Positions 1 to 12,899 are shown, counted from the first letter of the stretch. The stretch: DNA of 64,000 bases from Viscum album (GCA_963277665.1 OY728121.1:956076097-956140096), one strand, 5' to 3'. Notes: a model not told the origin generated them from the sequence alone. Translations and numbers: made by a program.

Positions 1-984
1 CTCATACTGCTCTCCAAGCCCTGCTTCCACATCTGCAGCCCTGCAGATTCGTCTGTCCCTATCACATCCTCTTCCTGAAACATTTTACACGCCCAAGTCT
101 CTGAGACTGGCGCCAGTTTCCTTCTTTTCCACTGCTAACATTCACTGGTTGTATCCACTCATCCAAAGAACATTCAACCACAAAGGTTCTCTCTAGCACC
201 CTAACATAAGTAGGAATGCATAGAGGAATAGTGCTTGCTCGGATGTCCTTAAACACACCTCACTCAGAAGTTTGAGCCCTAAAGCACTGATCATATCGTA
301 TTCATCGAGTACCAGGAATGGTCGGTACGCCTCGATGAATACTCAGCTACTGACATGTCATCCTGCCGAAGCTGTAGAATATCTAGGGAACTCTTAGCCA
401 CCTCCTCAAGCCAGTCCTTAGCCACTTGTGAGTCAGGCTCGCCTCAGAACCTGTGGGGTATCTGATGTTGAAACACGTGTAAGGCACTAATCGTACATGT
501 GTCCTCTACCGGTATCACCGGTTGTAAATGGTGACCAACGGGCAGTGATATAGCTGGCACACTACCCGAAGGTACCATCTCAGGAAACGGTCCAAGTACC
601 GAAGCCTCATTACCCTGTGGACCATCCTCATGTCACATACTGGAAAAGACCAGCAGCTAGGATCACCATCTACTCAACTGGTGTCCCAACTATGTGGAAA
701 ACTCTAGCCACAACCTCTAGCCAGTCCTCAGCTACCTGGGAGTCTGTCTCGCCTCGAAACCTCGGAGGCCTCTGCTGCTAGAACTCATGCAACGTGCTCA
801 GTCAGCGTGCACCGTCCTCCAGTGCGGCTGGTTGTAATTGCTTCCCAACTGGTGGTGGTGCTACTGGTACACCACCCGAAGGTGCCAACACAGTAAGAGG
901 GCCCTGCACCGGAGCCTCATCACTCGGTGGGTCACCATCGTGTACTCTCTCAGGAATCCTAGCGGGCTATCTACGTGGAGGCAT
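1..984 (-). pseudogene. gag: Element Z gag, broken and internally duplicated
   Basis: Capsid/nucleocapsid precursor of a Ty3 element, read on the minus strand from an ATG at 984 (MPPRR start, usual for this family). Typical gag stretches are visible but in shifting frames: a match to the PPRFRGETDSQVAEDWLE motif near 710-790, a second version near 400-475, and LRQ.DMSVAEYSSR near 335-375. Several stops and frameshifts break it. The N-terminal linker and the DWLE segment occur twice, about 310 bp apart, so part of gag is tandemly duplicated. The 3' part with the zinc knuckle lies left of the window. Not functional. Confidence 0.75.
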
Positions 985-1253
985 ACTGATAAGGAACAGG
1001 TGCGACATGGTCTTTAAGTTATACCTAGTGAGCTCACTCCAAAGAAATCACAAGAAAAACTCTTAAAAACACATGCAATCAGTGTTTCTGTGCACTGAGT
1101 CGAAAATCAGAATTCAGGGTCCCGGTATATGGATACGTCGGCCACCGCACCAACCCGAACTGAAAACCACACTCATAACACTTAACACTATTTCTACATT
1201 GAAAAGATCATGGTCCTAGTTCTTCGATAGAAATGACTCCTTTTATACCACTT
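985..1253 (-). other. Element Z leader and degenerate primer-binding site
   Basis: Untranslated leader between gag and the 5' LTR. The bases beside the LTR (about 1241-1253) read, on the minus strand, CAAAGTGGTATAAAAGG. This resembles the initiator tRNA-Met primer site TGGTATCAGAGC with changes in its second half. No gene is seen in the leader. Confidence 0.65.
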
Positions 1254-1765
1254 TGTCACGACCCGTCCCCCGGGGCCCGTGCCGTGACTACCCCAAGCCC
1301 ATCTTCCATAGGCCAGGGGCTGGAGACTAGTACCGAAATGTGTATTCCCTAAAACGGGAAGGCATTGCCTTTAAACCTGTACAAACACACGGTTCGAGAA
1401 CACAACAAGAAGCAACTGTTAAGTAAACTGCTGTAGTAAAAGAGTTCTGAAAGCAAAGGGGCCAGAATACAAGCCCAATTGGAAAAGTACAAGTACAACT
1501 AAAAAGTACAAAACAGCTAAAAAGGTGAAAAGAAGCTCCTGGATCGTCCACCACAGATCCTACCTAAAGGGTAGGTACAGCTCACGATCCGTAGTCCCTA
1601 CGTCACGTCGCTCCAAATGGTCCACCACCGAGCACCATCCAGTCCTGGCTCCCTCAGCCTCAATCAATGTTGTACGTCATCTGCACAAGACACAACAAGG
1701 TGTGGGAGAAGCCCATGCAGCGATGAGTATAACGATACTCAGTAGGGACCCCGAGACCCCGTAGG
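1254..1765 (-). repeat. Element Z 5' LTR, 3' portion
   Basis: Begins TGTCACGACCCG next to the primer site, which is the reverse complement of a TG...CA LTR end. It contains the GATGAGTATAACGATACTCA stretch (about 1721-1740), a variant of a motif seen in most Ty3 LTRs of this window. It is cut at 1765 by element A; the last five bases, GTAGG, are the probable target duplication. The LTR resumes at 11819. Confidence 0.78.
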
Positions 1766-4700
1766 TGTAACTCTCTGACCCTAGTTACCCAGAGTATGTG
1801 CATTATTGCGTAACATTGTCATGATCACAAAAGATCAAGTATCGAAAGACCGATTAGTTTAGTAGCCTTAGAAACACTAGATGCATTCATAAGTCTTACA
1901 TTACATCATAAAGTAAAACAAAACTACAAGAACGTCTTGTCTTCATATCCCCTCATATTATCCTTGTAGGTCATTCATAATATACTTCTTCACATCCTAG
2001 AAAAATTAAAACATTTAAAGGGGTGAGCTCAGATGCTCGGTAAGGATAACAATATAGCGGAAGCTTTCATAATTAAACATAAACATTTAAGGCAATGTAT
2101 AACTAAACAAAAGCCTTTTAAACATGAACATCAGCATAATATGGCAAAAGTAAAATGAAATAATGCCATTTACTTATTCACATGGATATTCTACTGGTCG
2201 AATAATCACATGCAATATCAATAACCACTTTCATAATGATGGAATACATAATTTCATACTATCATAACCACATAGCCAAGGCCTCGTGCCAAGACTACAA
2301 ATAAGATTTTGTCAAGGCCTCGTGCCAAGACACTAGTTTGTCTCATGAGACCTGCCGATGCATCAAGGAGCTATAACGGGCTCCACCCGTCACTTATTAA
2401 GTCCAATACATTCCTCATATTAACAGGTTTAAACATATCATAAACCATAACATAATCGTATCACATAAAACATGCATAAAGGAAACATAACATTTCCACA
2501 TTTCAATCACAAGATATCAATACAACACATTGATATAATAAAAACATTTTCAATACCATTTTCAATACCAAAATAAAAGAAAATTAAAACTTTGTAATTA
2601 TTTTTCATTTAAAAAAAAGTTATGGCTTGTAGAGGAAGCCGAAACTCAAATAATGGTCACGGCGATAGAGAAGTCTTCGTCGCCGCATACGTACGAAAAC
2701 AAAAACATTCCCTTTTGTCATTTAGTAAAATGCTTCATATAAAAAAGATTCCTTTTGAATAAACGTAAAAGTCAAAGGGTTTTATACATCGTATAAAAGA
2801 AATTTGTCTATAAAACAAAATATGCCTCAATGAATGGAGATTGAGACGAAGTCCCTTACAAAGATAATTTTTTAAATAAAATAGATCTATTATGAGTATT
2901 CACTATAAGTACACATAAAGAAAGTACAAATACAGGATTGGACATAATAATATCATGATATAATTTGAAAGTAGGAGATTAACCCAAAGAACAGAAATTG
3001 GGTTAAGAAGTTCCCTTACCTCGTGTCCGACTTGACTCGATCGTTCTTTAATCTCCTGAATAATAAACTAGAGTTAATTTCTACTTGCTTAAGAAACTTT
3101 TTCATGTTCATTATTCCTTTTATATCACTTATTACCATGTGATGAACATTATGTAATTATTTAAGTTAATAACGATCGTTTTTTTTTATCTTTGGTACTT
3201 GAGTCAAAAATAAACTTCTTATAATTACAAGTTGTTCATGTGGAAAAATATCCATTATATCCAGAAGTATATTCATGATTTAGATATCATATATATTCAG
3301 TATATATATGCATTTATAATATTACATAACATTTATAGGTAAGAAATGAAATGCACCGTTCATGGAGACGGTAAGTCGTACGTACGCATGAACGCTACTT
3401 TCATTTCTATTTTGTATTTAATGGAATGAAATAATTATGATATAAAGGTATATTATAATTCTAGTATAATATAATATATAATATCATTTACTCCATCCTT
3501 TATACATCCCAAATATGGCATTAACAATTCAAATCACTTTAAGGGGGTGGTAGTCCGCACTTCCTAAAATGATATTATCGCGTTTACCCATAATGGAAAT
3601 CATAAAAGTATGCCATAAATGAGAAATAAAGAATCATAAGGAAAACATAAACATAATATATATCATATATAAATATAGTGACATCTTAATGGCCACCATG
3701 AGAGGTGTTAAAAGAAGATTGAACAATCATCGTTTCCTGAGGCAGAAATTCGCCAACCACAGAAATAGTGTGTTCTTTAACCATTAGACGAAGGTGTGTG
3801 TAATTGTAAATCAAATAATTCTCATAAAAACATCCTAGTATATTTAAGATATTGTTTTTGTTACAAAATAATGGAATAAAAAGAGTTTAAGGGGTTGGAG
3901 AAGCAAAATAAAACAAAATAACATAAGAGAAGACATTACCTTAAAATCGGGTAACTCTTTTTGATTTGAGCCAAAGGCTTCCTTGGGAAGAATTATGCCC
4001 AAAGTGAGGATTCTAGGAGTAATAGAGGGAAGTTGAAAGAGTATTTGGGTAGAGTTTGGCCGAGAAAAATGGCTTGAAGGTGTGAATAAGGTGGTAGTGG
4101 TGGGGGCCTTTTATAAGAGGAGAAGAGGGGTGCTCTTGGAAAGTCATGAAATGTTACATTATTATGAAATGATTTTCGGATTTTAAAGGTCCCACAATTA
4201 TATATTTCAAGGATAAGGTGATAATGGATCTAAATATACTCATCCAATAGGTTTTTGACAAGTGTAAGTCTTAGATTTTACATTATCTTTTCATTTTATT
4301 TAAATCGCTAATTAATGAGGTAATCGCTACATCATCATGGTGTCATAAAAAATTTAATTTATTTAATGTCTAAAAATTATAAAAAAAATATAATGATGTA
4401 GGAAATATTTTTATATTTCCAATGAATATTTATATTCGAAATGTTAACTTATATAACCCCATGTAATAATTTTTTTAGTAAAACAACACATGTTTGTGAC
4501 AATTTTATTTTTACTTTAAATAAAAAGTTATTAATGTCATTTTCTTATCCAAGTGGCTCCATGGGATCCCCAAGTTGACCCATGGATTTTCTTGGTCGGA
4601 CATGACTCATACAATAAGGTTAGGACAAGTGTAAGGGTATTTTCATATTTTTATAATATCATTTTTACCTTAAATTTCACTAATTACGTTTAATCGCGAT

Positions 4701-5475
4701 TAATTAAACTTAAAAGTTACTATTCGCCAAAAAATTATGTTAATCCCATTGAACCACATTTTACTTCATAATGAAAACCATGTATGTCGGATTTTTGAAA
4801 ATCAAATCACAGAAGTGGTAATGTTTCATTTAAGCGAAAAATCGGTTTTTTAACTACCACTTAGTGGTTTCACTATTCGTCAAAAATTGAAGTTTTTCAT
4901 AACAATGCCAAAATTTCACCCTAAGCTATAATTGATATTCCAAATTCAAAAATGATGTCTATTTTATAAAATTCCAAAAATTTAAGTTGCGTTAATTAAT
5001 TTTATAATTAATTCCCGTTGTCACAACAAATAGCGTGTTTTTAATAAACAATATATATCAAAAGATTGACAATTGTTTATGTCCAATTTAAAAGTGAAAT
5101 TAATTATAATGACCACCATTGGATAAAATGGTAAAAATATATTCTAATTATACTTTAAAACCACTCAATGGTATAATTTATCACTATAAATTATTTTTAT
5201 TAAAAAAGTTGTTTTTAAGTATTTTTCACTATTCATAAAAATTGGAAGTTCTCATAAAAATACCAAAAATTAAACATAGGCTAATTTCGATATTCCGAAT
5301 CCAAAAATGAAGTCCATTTTGAAATATAAAATATATATAATTTCAAAAAGTGGGTATTACTATTCATAATGGCTATTTTGATTGGTCGCGGTGTGTTAGA
5401 ATCTCGAACTTGCGTACAATGCAAGCTGTTGCATTATTGAAAGAGAAGCGTATCGTGGAATCTCGGGGTGTTACA
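1766..5475 (-). repeat. Element A 3' LTR
   Basis: Matches 8114-11813 nearly end to end; in stretches compared by eye the copies differ by a few percent, mostly single changes and small indels. It starts TGTAACTCTCTGACC (8114 copy: TGTAATGCCCCGACC) and ends GGGGTGTTACA. It holds the shared motif GGGGTGAGCTCAGATGCTCG (about 2020-2039) and two copies of CAAGGCCTCGTGCCAAGAC (near 2277 and 2315). The rest is AT-rich, with no convincing gene. Confidence 0.92.
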
Positions 5476-6545
5476 TTCTCCCCTCCTTCAATAAATTGCA
5501 TCCTCGCAATTTGAAATTTTTCTTTGAAAATAAATGGTTGAAAATAGAAAATACCTTTGTGGAAAACCCACATCGGAAATAAGGTTAATAAAATTTAGCC
5601 TTAATAAGAGGGAAAGGGAAATGAAAAAATCACCACCAAATTATGATCTCGATAAGGAGTACATTGGTGGAAATTAGAGACATATAATTGGAAGAAAAAC
5701 ATAAATATTTTTAGGGAGTGATTGAGTTCATCAATCACAAACAAGTGTAAAATTGAGGGCCTCAAAGCCTTTAATCTATGTTGATTTAATATATTATCAG
5801 TTCAATAAGACATAAGGTATTTGGATAACACATTTTTTTGTTTTAATATCCCTTTACTAAATTTTAAGAATTAATTTATTCATAGAATAAGAGATAGGTA
5901 TATATATATATATTTATGCTTGACAAGTAGAGTTTCAACCTTCAACTAATTTCTACCACAAACTCATCTTTCACTCAAAAAGATAATAGAACTCAAAAAT
6001 ATTATATTTATCCTAATCATACAAGGTTCAAAATATTAACACATACCATTTAGATTAGGAAAACTATTTTGTAATAACCAGGGACTTCCTATAGGCTAGT
6101 GGTAGGTAATAAAGGTATGTCGCACTATGGTTGTGGGTTCGATTCCTACAGCTTTGTCCGACGTGACAGGTTATCCCCCAACCTGCAGGTTTTCCTTTTC
6201 CTAAAACTATAGTATTATAATATTCTAAAAATAATATTCATAAATGTTTTAACCTTAAACAATACTATCCAAAGTTCAACTTAATCCATTCCAACCTTTA
6301 TAGTTATCCAAAATACCTCCGTCCAGACTTTCTCTAAAAGGTCTCTAAATTCCAAAATCAATTGTATCATCAGATTCCAAAAACAAAGTAAAGTTTCTCT
6401 TATTGTCACATATAAAAATATGATTACCTTTATCATATTAAAACCTTAATGAAAACAACAAGTACTGTAGTACAATCCTTATATATATCACATTATTCTT
6501 ATAACCATAATATAATCCTTGAGTCCAAAAGCACCAATACATTAA
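5476..6545 (-). other. Element A polypurine tract and 3' noncoding region
   Basis: Directly beside the LTR the minus strand reads GAAGGAGGGGAGAA, a polypurine tract that would prime plus-strand synthesis. The remaining kilobase up to the gag stop is AT-rich and has no pol remnants. It contains the SINE-like insert at about 6079-6202 and a TA run near 5898-5912. This is where protease and pol would be expected in an autonomous relative. Confidence 0.75.
6079..6202 (+). mobile_element. Probable tRNA-derived SINE inside element A
   Basis: A polymerase III-like internal promoter is visible: an A box AGGCTAGTGG (6093-6102) and a perfect B box GGTTCGATTCC (6136-6146), 33 bases apart. The bases around the B box can fold as a five-pair T-stem with one G-T pair. 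A pyrimidine stretch TTTTCCTTTTCCT follows at the 3' end. The segment is flanked by direct repeats AAAACTAT (6060-6067 and 6203-6210); the similarity continues imperfectly for about ten more bases, as for a LINE-type target duplication. I do not recognise the SINE family. It could also be a decayed tRNA pseudogene. Confidence 0.55.
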
Positions 6546-7613
6546 TTATTCCACTTCAACTGTAGTAACAACATAAGATTGTCCTTGATCCCTTGGCCTT
6601 TTCTGAGGTAAGTTTCCCTGACGATTAGGAAATTCATTTGCATAATGCCCCATTTCCCTACAATTGTAGTATTCAACATTGATATCCTCTTTCTTTCCCT
6701 TGCAATCATGAGCCTCGTGACCTTTTTCTCCACATTTATAACAAACTCTCATTCCTTTTAGGAAAGTAACGGGGTGATTCTTCCCACAATTATCGCACAA
6801 TGGAAAATCCTTCTTTCCCTTTTTTCCTTTATCTATCTCTTGCTCCACCGTTCTCTTCTTCTCTTGCTTTACTTTATTGTCATATGATTTAGATAATTCT
6901 TTTTCTGTTTTGATAGAACATGAGACTATATCTTCGTACATTGAGAATGATTGTGATACTAAATCTCTATGGAGAAATGGTTTTAACCCATCAAAGAAAC
7001 GATCAATATTACTTCTTGGTTTACGTATATAATCTGCAGCATGCCTCTCTAAACTTGTAAAGTTAGCCTCATACTTTGCGACATTATCATCCTCCTTCTG
7101 CCTCAGACTCAGAAATTGTATTTCCATATCTGCTCGATGGTCACGAGGAAAATATTTTTCTAAGAAAATTTCCTTAAACTACCTCCATTCCATACTTGAT
7201 ACTTCTTCATCTTCCTTTGTGTTTTGAATCAGCGACCACCATTGATCGGCATCTCCAGTGAGGCGGTAAACTGCCATGACAACTTTCTCCCTTTCGCTAC
7301 TCCCCAAGGCGTGGAATATTTTCTCTAAGGATTTTATCCATTGCTCGGCTACTAATGGATTTGTACCCCCATTAAATGTTAGCGGTTGTTACCTCATGAA
7401 ACGATCTAACATTGATCCTCCACGTTGCGGATCAGGGTGCTCCATATGAGTAAGGTTATTATTCATAACCTGAGTGAGTTGTCCAAATATAGTGATAAGT
7501 TGAAAAGTACCAGTTGTATCACCAGCTCCATTATAATTATCTTGAGCAGGAGGGAAATCCCTACATGGAGTGCATGCATTGATACGGTTTCCATTCCTCC
7601 CACTAGGATCCAT
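6546..7613 (-). pseudogene. gag: Element A gag (capsid/nucleocapsid precursor), two in-frame stops
   Basis: Starts at an ATG at 7613 (MDPSGRNGNR) and stays in one frame of about 355 codons to the stop at 6546, broken only by a TAA near 7390 and a TAG at 7179-7181. The retrotransposon gag domain is clear (AEQWIKSLEKIF near residue 90, then RLTGDADQWW and LRQKEDDNVAKYEANF). The C-terminus has a lysine-rich stretch and zinc knuckles: an intact CYKCGEKGHEAHDC at about 6696-6737 and a second whose first and last cysteines are Tyr and Phe. The protein would package element RNA in the cytoplasm. It ends without reading into protease, so the gag-only structure looks established rather than simply truncated by decay. 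Confidence 0.85.
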
Positions 7614-8113
7614 TTCTAAACAATGGCATAAACTAGATTAGTTTATGAATCAAAATACATAATTACAAACTTGAAAAACACTTAACATAAATTGAACTAT
7701 TTATGGATATAATCCATAATCATAAAAATGTTTTCTTTGAGGAAGTATATACTCATAACCCTTCATAGTGGTTTGTAAAGAAAATGAGAATTATCCTAAT
7801 CATATCCCCCAGGAGTGTCGTAACCAAGAGTGCAGCAAGGCCCGTTGTCGTGCACCAGTTCTCGTTCGAGTCTTGCTCAAAGCGGTGTTTTCAGGTTTTA
7901 CCCCTAGGTACATCTGTGCCAGAGATGCCTCTACCTGCTCGTATCCATACAGGGATGTATTGCTCGTAAAACTCACAAAATCTCTATAATACCAAAATTC
8001 TAGGAAGTTCTTCTACACTAATCCTCAAATTCTATCTTTGGGTTATGTTCTCTAATCAGAGTTTATCTAAATCTAGCTTCCAAGGTTAGTACTAAACTGC
8101 CTCTGATACCAAC
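7614..8113 (-). other. Element A leader and primer-binding site
   Basis: Five hundred bases upstream of gag. The end beside the 5' LTR reads GTTGGTATCAGAGGCAG on the minus strand (about 8097-8113), a good match to the initiator tRNA-Met primer site TGGTATCAGAGC. No coding sequence is supported here. Confidence 0.8.
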
Positions 8114-11100
8114 TGTAATGCCCCGACCCCAATTACCCAGAGTCGGTGCATTATTTCATAACAATGGCATGATCACAAAAGATCAAGTCTCGAAAGACCG
8201 ATTAGTTTAGTAGCCTTGGAAACACTAGATACGTTCATAAGTCTTACATTACATCATAAAGTAAAACAAAACTACAACAACATCTTGTCTTTATATCCCC
8301 TCATATTATCCCTGTAGGTCATTCATAATATACTTCTTCATATCCTGGAAAAATTAAAACATTGAAAGGGGTGAGCTCAGATACTCAGTAAGGATAACAA
8401 TATAGCGGAAGCTTTCATAAATAAACATAAACATTTAAGGTAATATATAACTAAACAAAAGCCTTTTAAATATTAACTTCATCATGATATGGCAAAAGTA
8501 AAATGAAATAATTCCATTTACTCATTCACATGGATATTCTACTGGTCGAATAATCACATGAAATATCAATAACCACTTTCATAATGATGGAATGCATAAT
8601 GCCAGAATATCATAACCACATAGCCAAGGCCTCGTGCCAAGACTACAAATAAGATTTTGTCAAGGCCTCGTGCCAAGACACTAGTTTGTCTCATGAGACC
8701 TGCCGATGTATCGAGGAGCTATAGAGGTCTCCACCCATCACTTATTAAGTCCAATGCATTCCTCATATGAATAGGTTTAAACATATCATAAACCATAACA
8801 TAATCATATCACATAAAACATGCATAAAGGAAACATAACATTTCCACATTTCAATCACAAGATATCTATAAAACACATTGATATAATAAAAACATTTTCA
8901 AAACCATTTTCAATACCAAAATAAAATAAAATTAAAACTTTGTAATTATTTTTCATTTAAAAAAAAGTTATGGCTTGTAGAGGAAGCCGAAACTCAAATA
9001 ATGGTCACGGCAGCGGAGAATTCGTTGTCGCCGCATACGTACAAAAAAAAATTCTCTTTTGTCATTTAGTAAAATGCTTCGTATAAAAAATATTCCTTTT
9101 GAATAAACGTAAAAGTCAAAGGGGTTTATACACCGTATAAAATAAATTTGTGTATAAAACAAAATATGCCTCAATGAATAGAGATTGAGACGAAGTCTCT
9201 TACAAAGATAATTTTTTAAATAAAATAGATCTATTATGAGTATTCACTATAAGTACATATAAATAAAGTACAAATATAGGATAGGACATAATAATATCAT
9301 GACATAATTTGAAAGTAGGAGATTAACCCAAAGAACAGAAATTGGGTTAAGAAGTTCCCTTACCTCGTGTCCGACTTGACTCGATCGTTCTTTAATCTCC
9401 TGAATAATAAACTAGAGTTAATTTATACTTGCTTAAGAACCTTTTTCATGTTCATTATTCCTTTTATATCACTTATTACCATGTGATGAACATTATGTAA
9501 TTATTTAAGTTAATAACGGTCGTTTTGTCGATCTTTGGTACTTGAGTCAAAAATAAACTTCTTATAATTACAATTTGTTCATGTGGTAAAATATCCATTA
9601 TATCCAGAAGTATATTAATGATTTAGATATCATATATATTCAGTATATATATGCATTTATAATATTACATAACATTTATAGGTAAGAAATGAAATGCACC
9701 GTTCATGGAGACGGTAAGCCGTACGTACGCATGAACGCTACTTTCATTTCTATTTCGTATTTAATGGAATGAAATCATAATGATATAAAGTTATATTATA
9801 ATTCCAGTATAATATCATATATAATATCATTTACTCCATCCTTTATATATCCCACATATGGAATTAACGATTCAAATCACTTTAAGGGGGTTGTAGTCCG
9901 CACTTCCTAAAATGAAATTATCGCGTTTACCCATAATGGAAATCATAAAGGTATGCCATAAATGAGAAATACAGAATCATAAAGAAAACATAAACATAAT
10001 ATATATCATATATAAATATAGTGACATCTTAATGGCCCTCATGAGAGGTGTTAAAATAAGATTGAACAATCATCATTTCCTGAGGCAGAAATTCGCTAAC
10101 CACAAAAATAGTATGTTCTTTAACCATTAGACGAAGGTGTGTGTAAGTGTAAATCAAATACTTCTCATAAAAACATCCTAGTATATTGAATATACTGGTT
10201 TTATTACAAAATAATGGAATAAAAAGAGTTTAAGGGGTTTGAGAAGCAAAATAAAACAAAATAACATAAGAGAAGACATTACCTTAAAATCGGGTAACTC
10301 TTTTTGATTTGATCCAAAGGCTTCCTTGGGAAGAATTATTCCCAAAGTGAGTCTTCTAGGAGTAAGAGAGGGAATTTGAGAGAGTATTTGGGTAGAGTTT
10401 GGCCGAGCCAAATGGGTTGAAGGTGTGAATAAGGTGGTAGTGGTGGGGGCCTTTTATAAGAGGAGAAGAGGGGCACTCTTGGAAAGTCATGAAATGTTAC
10501 ATTATTATGAAATGCTTTTCAGATTTTAAAGGTCCCAAAATTATATATTTCGAGTATAAGGTGATAAGGGATCGAAATATACTCATCCAATAGGTTTTTG
10601 ACAAGTGTAAGTCTTAGATTTTACATTATCTTTTCATTTTATTTAAATCGTTAATTAATGAGGTAATCGTTGCATCATCATGGTGTCATAAAAAATTTAA
10701 TTTATTTAATGTCTAAAAATTATAAAAAAAATATCATGATGTAGTAAATATTTTTATCTTTCCAATTAATATTTATAGTAGAAAATTTAACTTATATAAC
10801 CCCATGTAATAATTGTTTTAGTAAAATAACACATGTTTGTGACAATTTTATTTTTACTTTAAATAAAAAGTTATTAATGTCATTTTCTTACCCAAGTGGC
10901 TCCATGGGGTCCCCAAGTTGACCCATGGATTGTCTTGGTCGTCTATGACTCATCCAATAAGGGTATGACAAGTGTAAGGGTATTTTCATATTTTTATAAT
11001 ATCATTTTTACCTTAAATTTCACTAATTAATCGCGATTAATTAAACTTAAAAGTTACTATTCACCAAAAAATTATTTTAATCCCATTGAATCACATTTTA

Positions 11101-11813
11101 CTTCCTAATGAAAACCATGTATGTCAGATTTTTGAAAATCAAATCACAGAAGTGGTAATGTTTCATTTAAACGAAAAATCAGTTTTTTAACTACCACTTA
11201 GTGGTTTCACTATTCATTAAAAGTTGAAGTTTTTCAGAACAATGCCAAAATTTCACCCTAATCTATAATTGATATTCCGAATTCAAAAATGATGTCTATT
11301 TTACAAAATTCCAAACATTTAAGTTGCATTAATTAATTTTATAATTAATTCCCGCTGTCACAACAAATAGCGTGTTTTTAATAAACAATATATATCAAAA
11401 GATTGACAATTGTTTATGTCCAATTTCAAAGTGAAAATAATTCTAATGACCACCATTGGATAAAATGGTAAAAATATATTCTAATTATACTTTAAAACCA
11501 CTCAATATTATAATTTATCACTATAAATTATTTTGATTAAAAAAGTTTTTTTAAGTATTTTTCACTATTCATAAAAAATTGGAAGTTCTCAGAAAAATAC
11601 CAGAAATTTAACATAGGCTAATTTTGATATTCCGAATCCAAAAAATGAAGTCCATTTTGAAATATAAAATATATATAATTTCAAAAGGTGGGTATTACTA
11701 TTCATAATGGCTATTTTGATTGGTCGCGGTGTGTTAGAATCTCGAACTTGCGTACAATGCAAGCTATTGCATTATTGAAAGAGAAGCGTATCGTAAAAGC
11801 TCGGTGTGTTAGA
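8114..11813 (-). repeat. Element A 5' LTR
   Basis: Partner of 1766-5475. It holds GGGGTGAGCTCAGATACTCA near 8368-8387 and the same pair of CAAGGCCTCGTGCCAAGAC repeats (near 8627 and 8664). The outer terminus has decayed from ACA to AGA at 11811-11813. A 61-residue reading frame near the outer end is not considered coding. Confidence 0.92.
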
Positions 11814-11934
11814 TTAGGTCTCCTAAAGTTCCATAAAGGAAAAACCACAAAGCATGACATCAACTCTACTTAGGTATATGCTCATACATATACTTAAGTT
11901 ATTGAGATATACTCATCTCATACATGAGGGAAGT

Positions 11935-12120
11935 ATACCACAAAGGTAACACCACGAAGGTAGAAGTACCACACAGGTAACACCACGAAGATCGAAGTAC
12001 CACACAGGTAAAATTACCACACAGGTATTACCACGAAAATAGTACCACGAAGGTAAAAAGTACCACACAGGTATCGCCATGAAGATAGTACCACGAAGGT
12101 AAAAGTACCACACATGTAAG
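11935..12120. repeat. Short tandem array, GTACCACACAGG type
   Basis: Roughly ten degenerate units that alternate versions of ACCACGAAGGTA and GTACCACACAGGTA, spaced about 14-20 bp. It lies inside the Z LTR. It produces artificial open frames rich in Trp, Tyr and Val on the minus strand. Confidence 0.8.
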
Positions 12121-12292
12121 ACTCAGCTCAACCAGGTATACAACACAGAGAAACAAGATTATGATGATGACCCACACAGGATCGCTATCAATACTGATAG
12201 TCATCCACAGATTATCTAGGCTTAGGAACAAGTAACATTCTCAGTCACAACGTCAAACACCTCGGCTGCTGGAGAACTCATCCTCTATCAAG

Positions 12293-12565
12293 TACAGTGG
12301 GCCTGTCGCGTCACACAGAGGCGCTTCCCACTAACCTTGGACTACTGAGGTACTCCTCCTGTCAAGTATTGTGGTTCTTCCGCGTCACACAGAGGTGCTC
12401 CCCGTCATGGGTCTGCTACGTTACACAGAGGCGATCCCCCTGGTGGCCTGCTGAGGTACTCCTCCTGTCGAGTACTATGGGTCTGCTGTGTCAAATAGAG
12501 GCGCTCCCCACTGTGGGTCTGCCGCGTCACATAGAGGCGCTCCCCACTGGGCCTGTCGAGTCACT
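12293..12565. repeat. Tandem array with GCGTCACACAGAGGCGCT core
   Basis: Five diverged copies of a GTCACACAGAGGCGCTCCCC-type segment, alternating with GGTACTCCTCCTGTCAAGTA-type segments, about 50-60 bp apart. It is within the Z LTR. Open frames across it are repeat artefacts. Confidence 0.72.
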
Positions 12566-12899
12566 TCGGGTTGAAACGGTCAGCAGTCGTCAAGTCTCAG
12601 CCAATCGCAGGGTTACGTACGTCGCGCGCTTGGGAGAACCGCTCCCCATGCCATCGGTCGTATTTCAACCAGCACTAAGTCTCACAAGAAAGTAACTCGA
12701 TGATCTGCCATGTCATAAGGGTACCAACGCAACAGACAGCGCATCAACCGGACGCTCGTTCTGTGCGTTATTGGCATTTCAGTGCCGAGGACCCGGTTGG
12801 ATTCGGGTGCGATCCAACCCGGTCATACTCTAAGTTTATCCAAAACTCTCATGGATTAAGTCAAAAGGACCGTCTCGTTCAAAGGATCCCGACACTGTA

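Larger units (their letters stand above)
1766..11813 (-). mobile_element. Gag-only, non-autonomous Ty3-type element A
   Basis: A complete two-LTR element of 10,048 bp. The LTRs are 1766-5475 (3,710 bp) and 8114-11813 (3,700 bp); the internal region is only 2,638 bp (5476-8113) and holds a single recognisable gene, gag. A primer site lies beside 8114 and a polypurine tract beside 5475. Flanking pentamers are GTAGG (1761-1765) and TTAGG (11814-11818), a target duplication with one change. In element orientation it starts TGTAACACCCCGAG and ends GGGGCATTACA. Protease, RT, RNase H and integrase are absent, so it would depend on enzymes from another element. It is more than a LARD (which codes for nothing) and less than a normal Ty3 element. 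Confidence 0.9.

Noticed and set aside
6079..6202. A functional tRNA gene
   Set aside because: No complete acceptor stem or anticodon arm can be drawn, and a 3' tail and direct repeats fit a SINE better.
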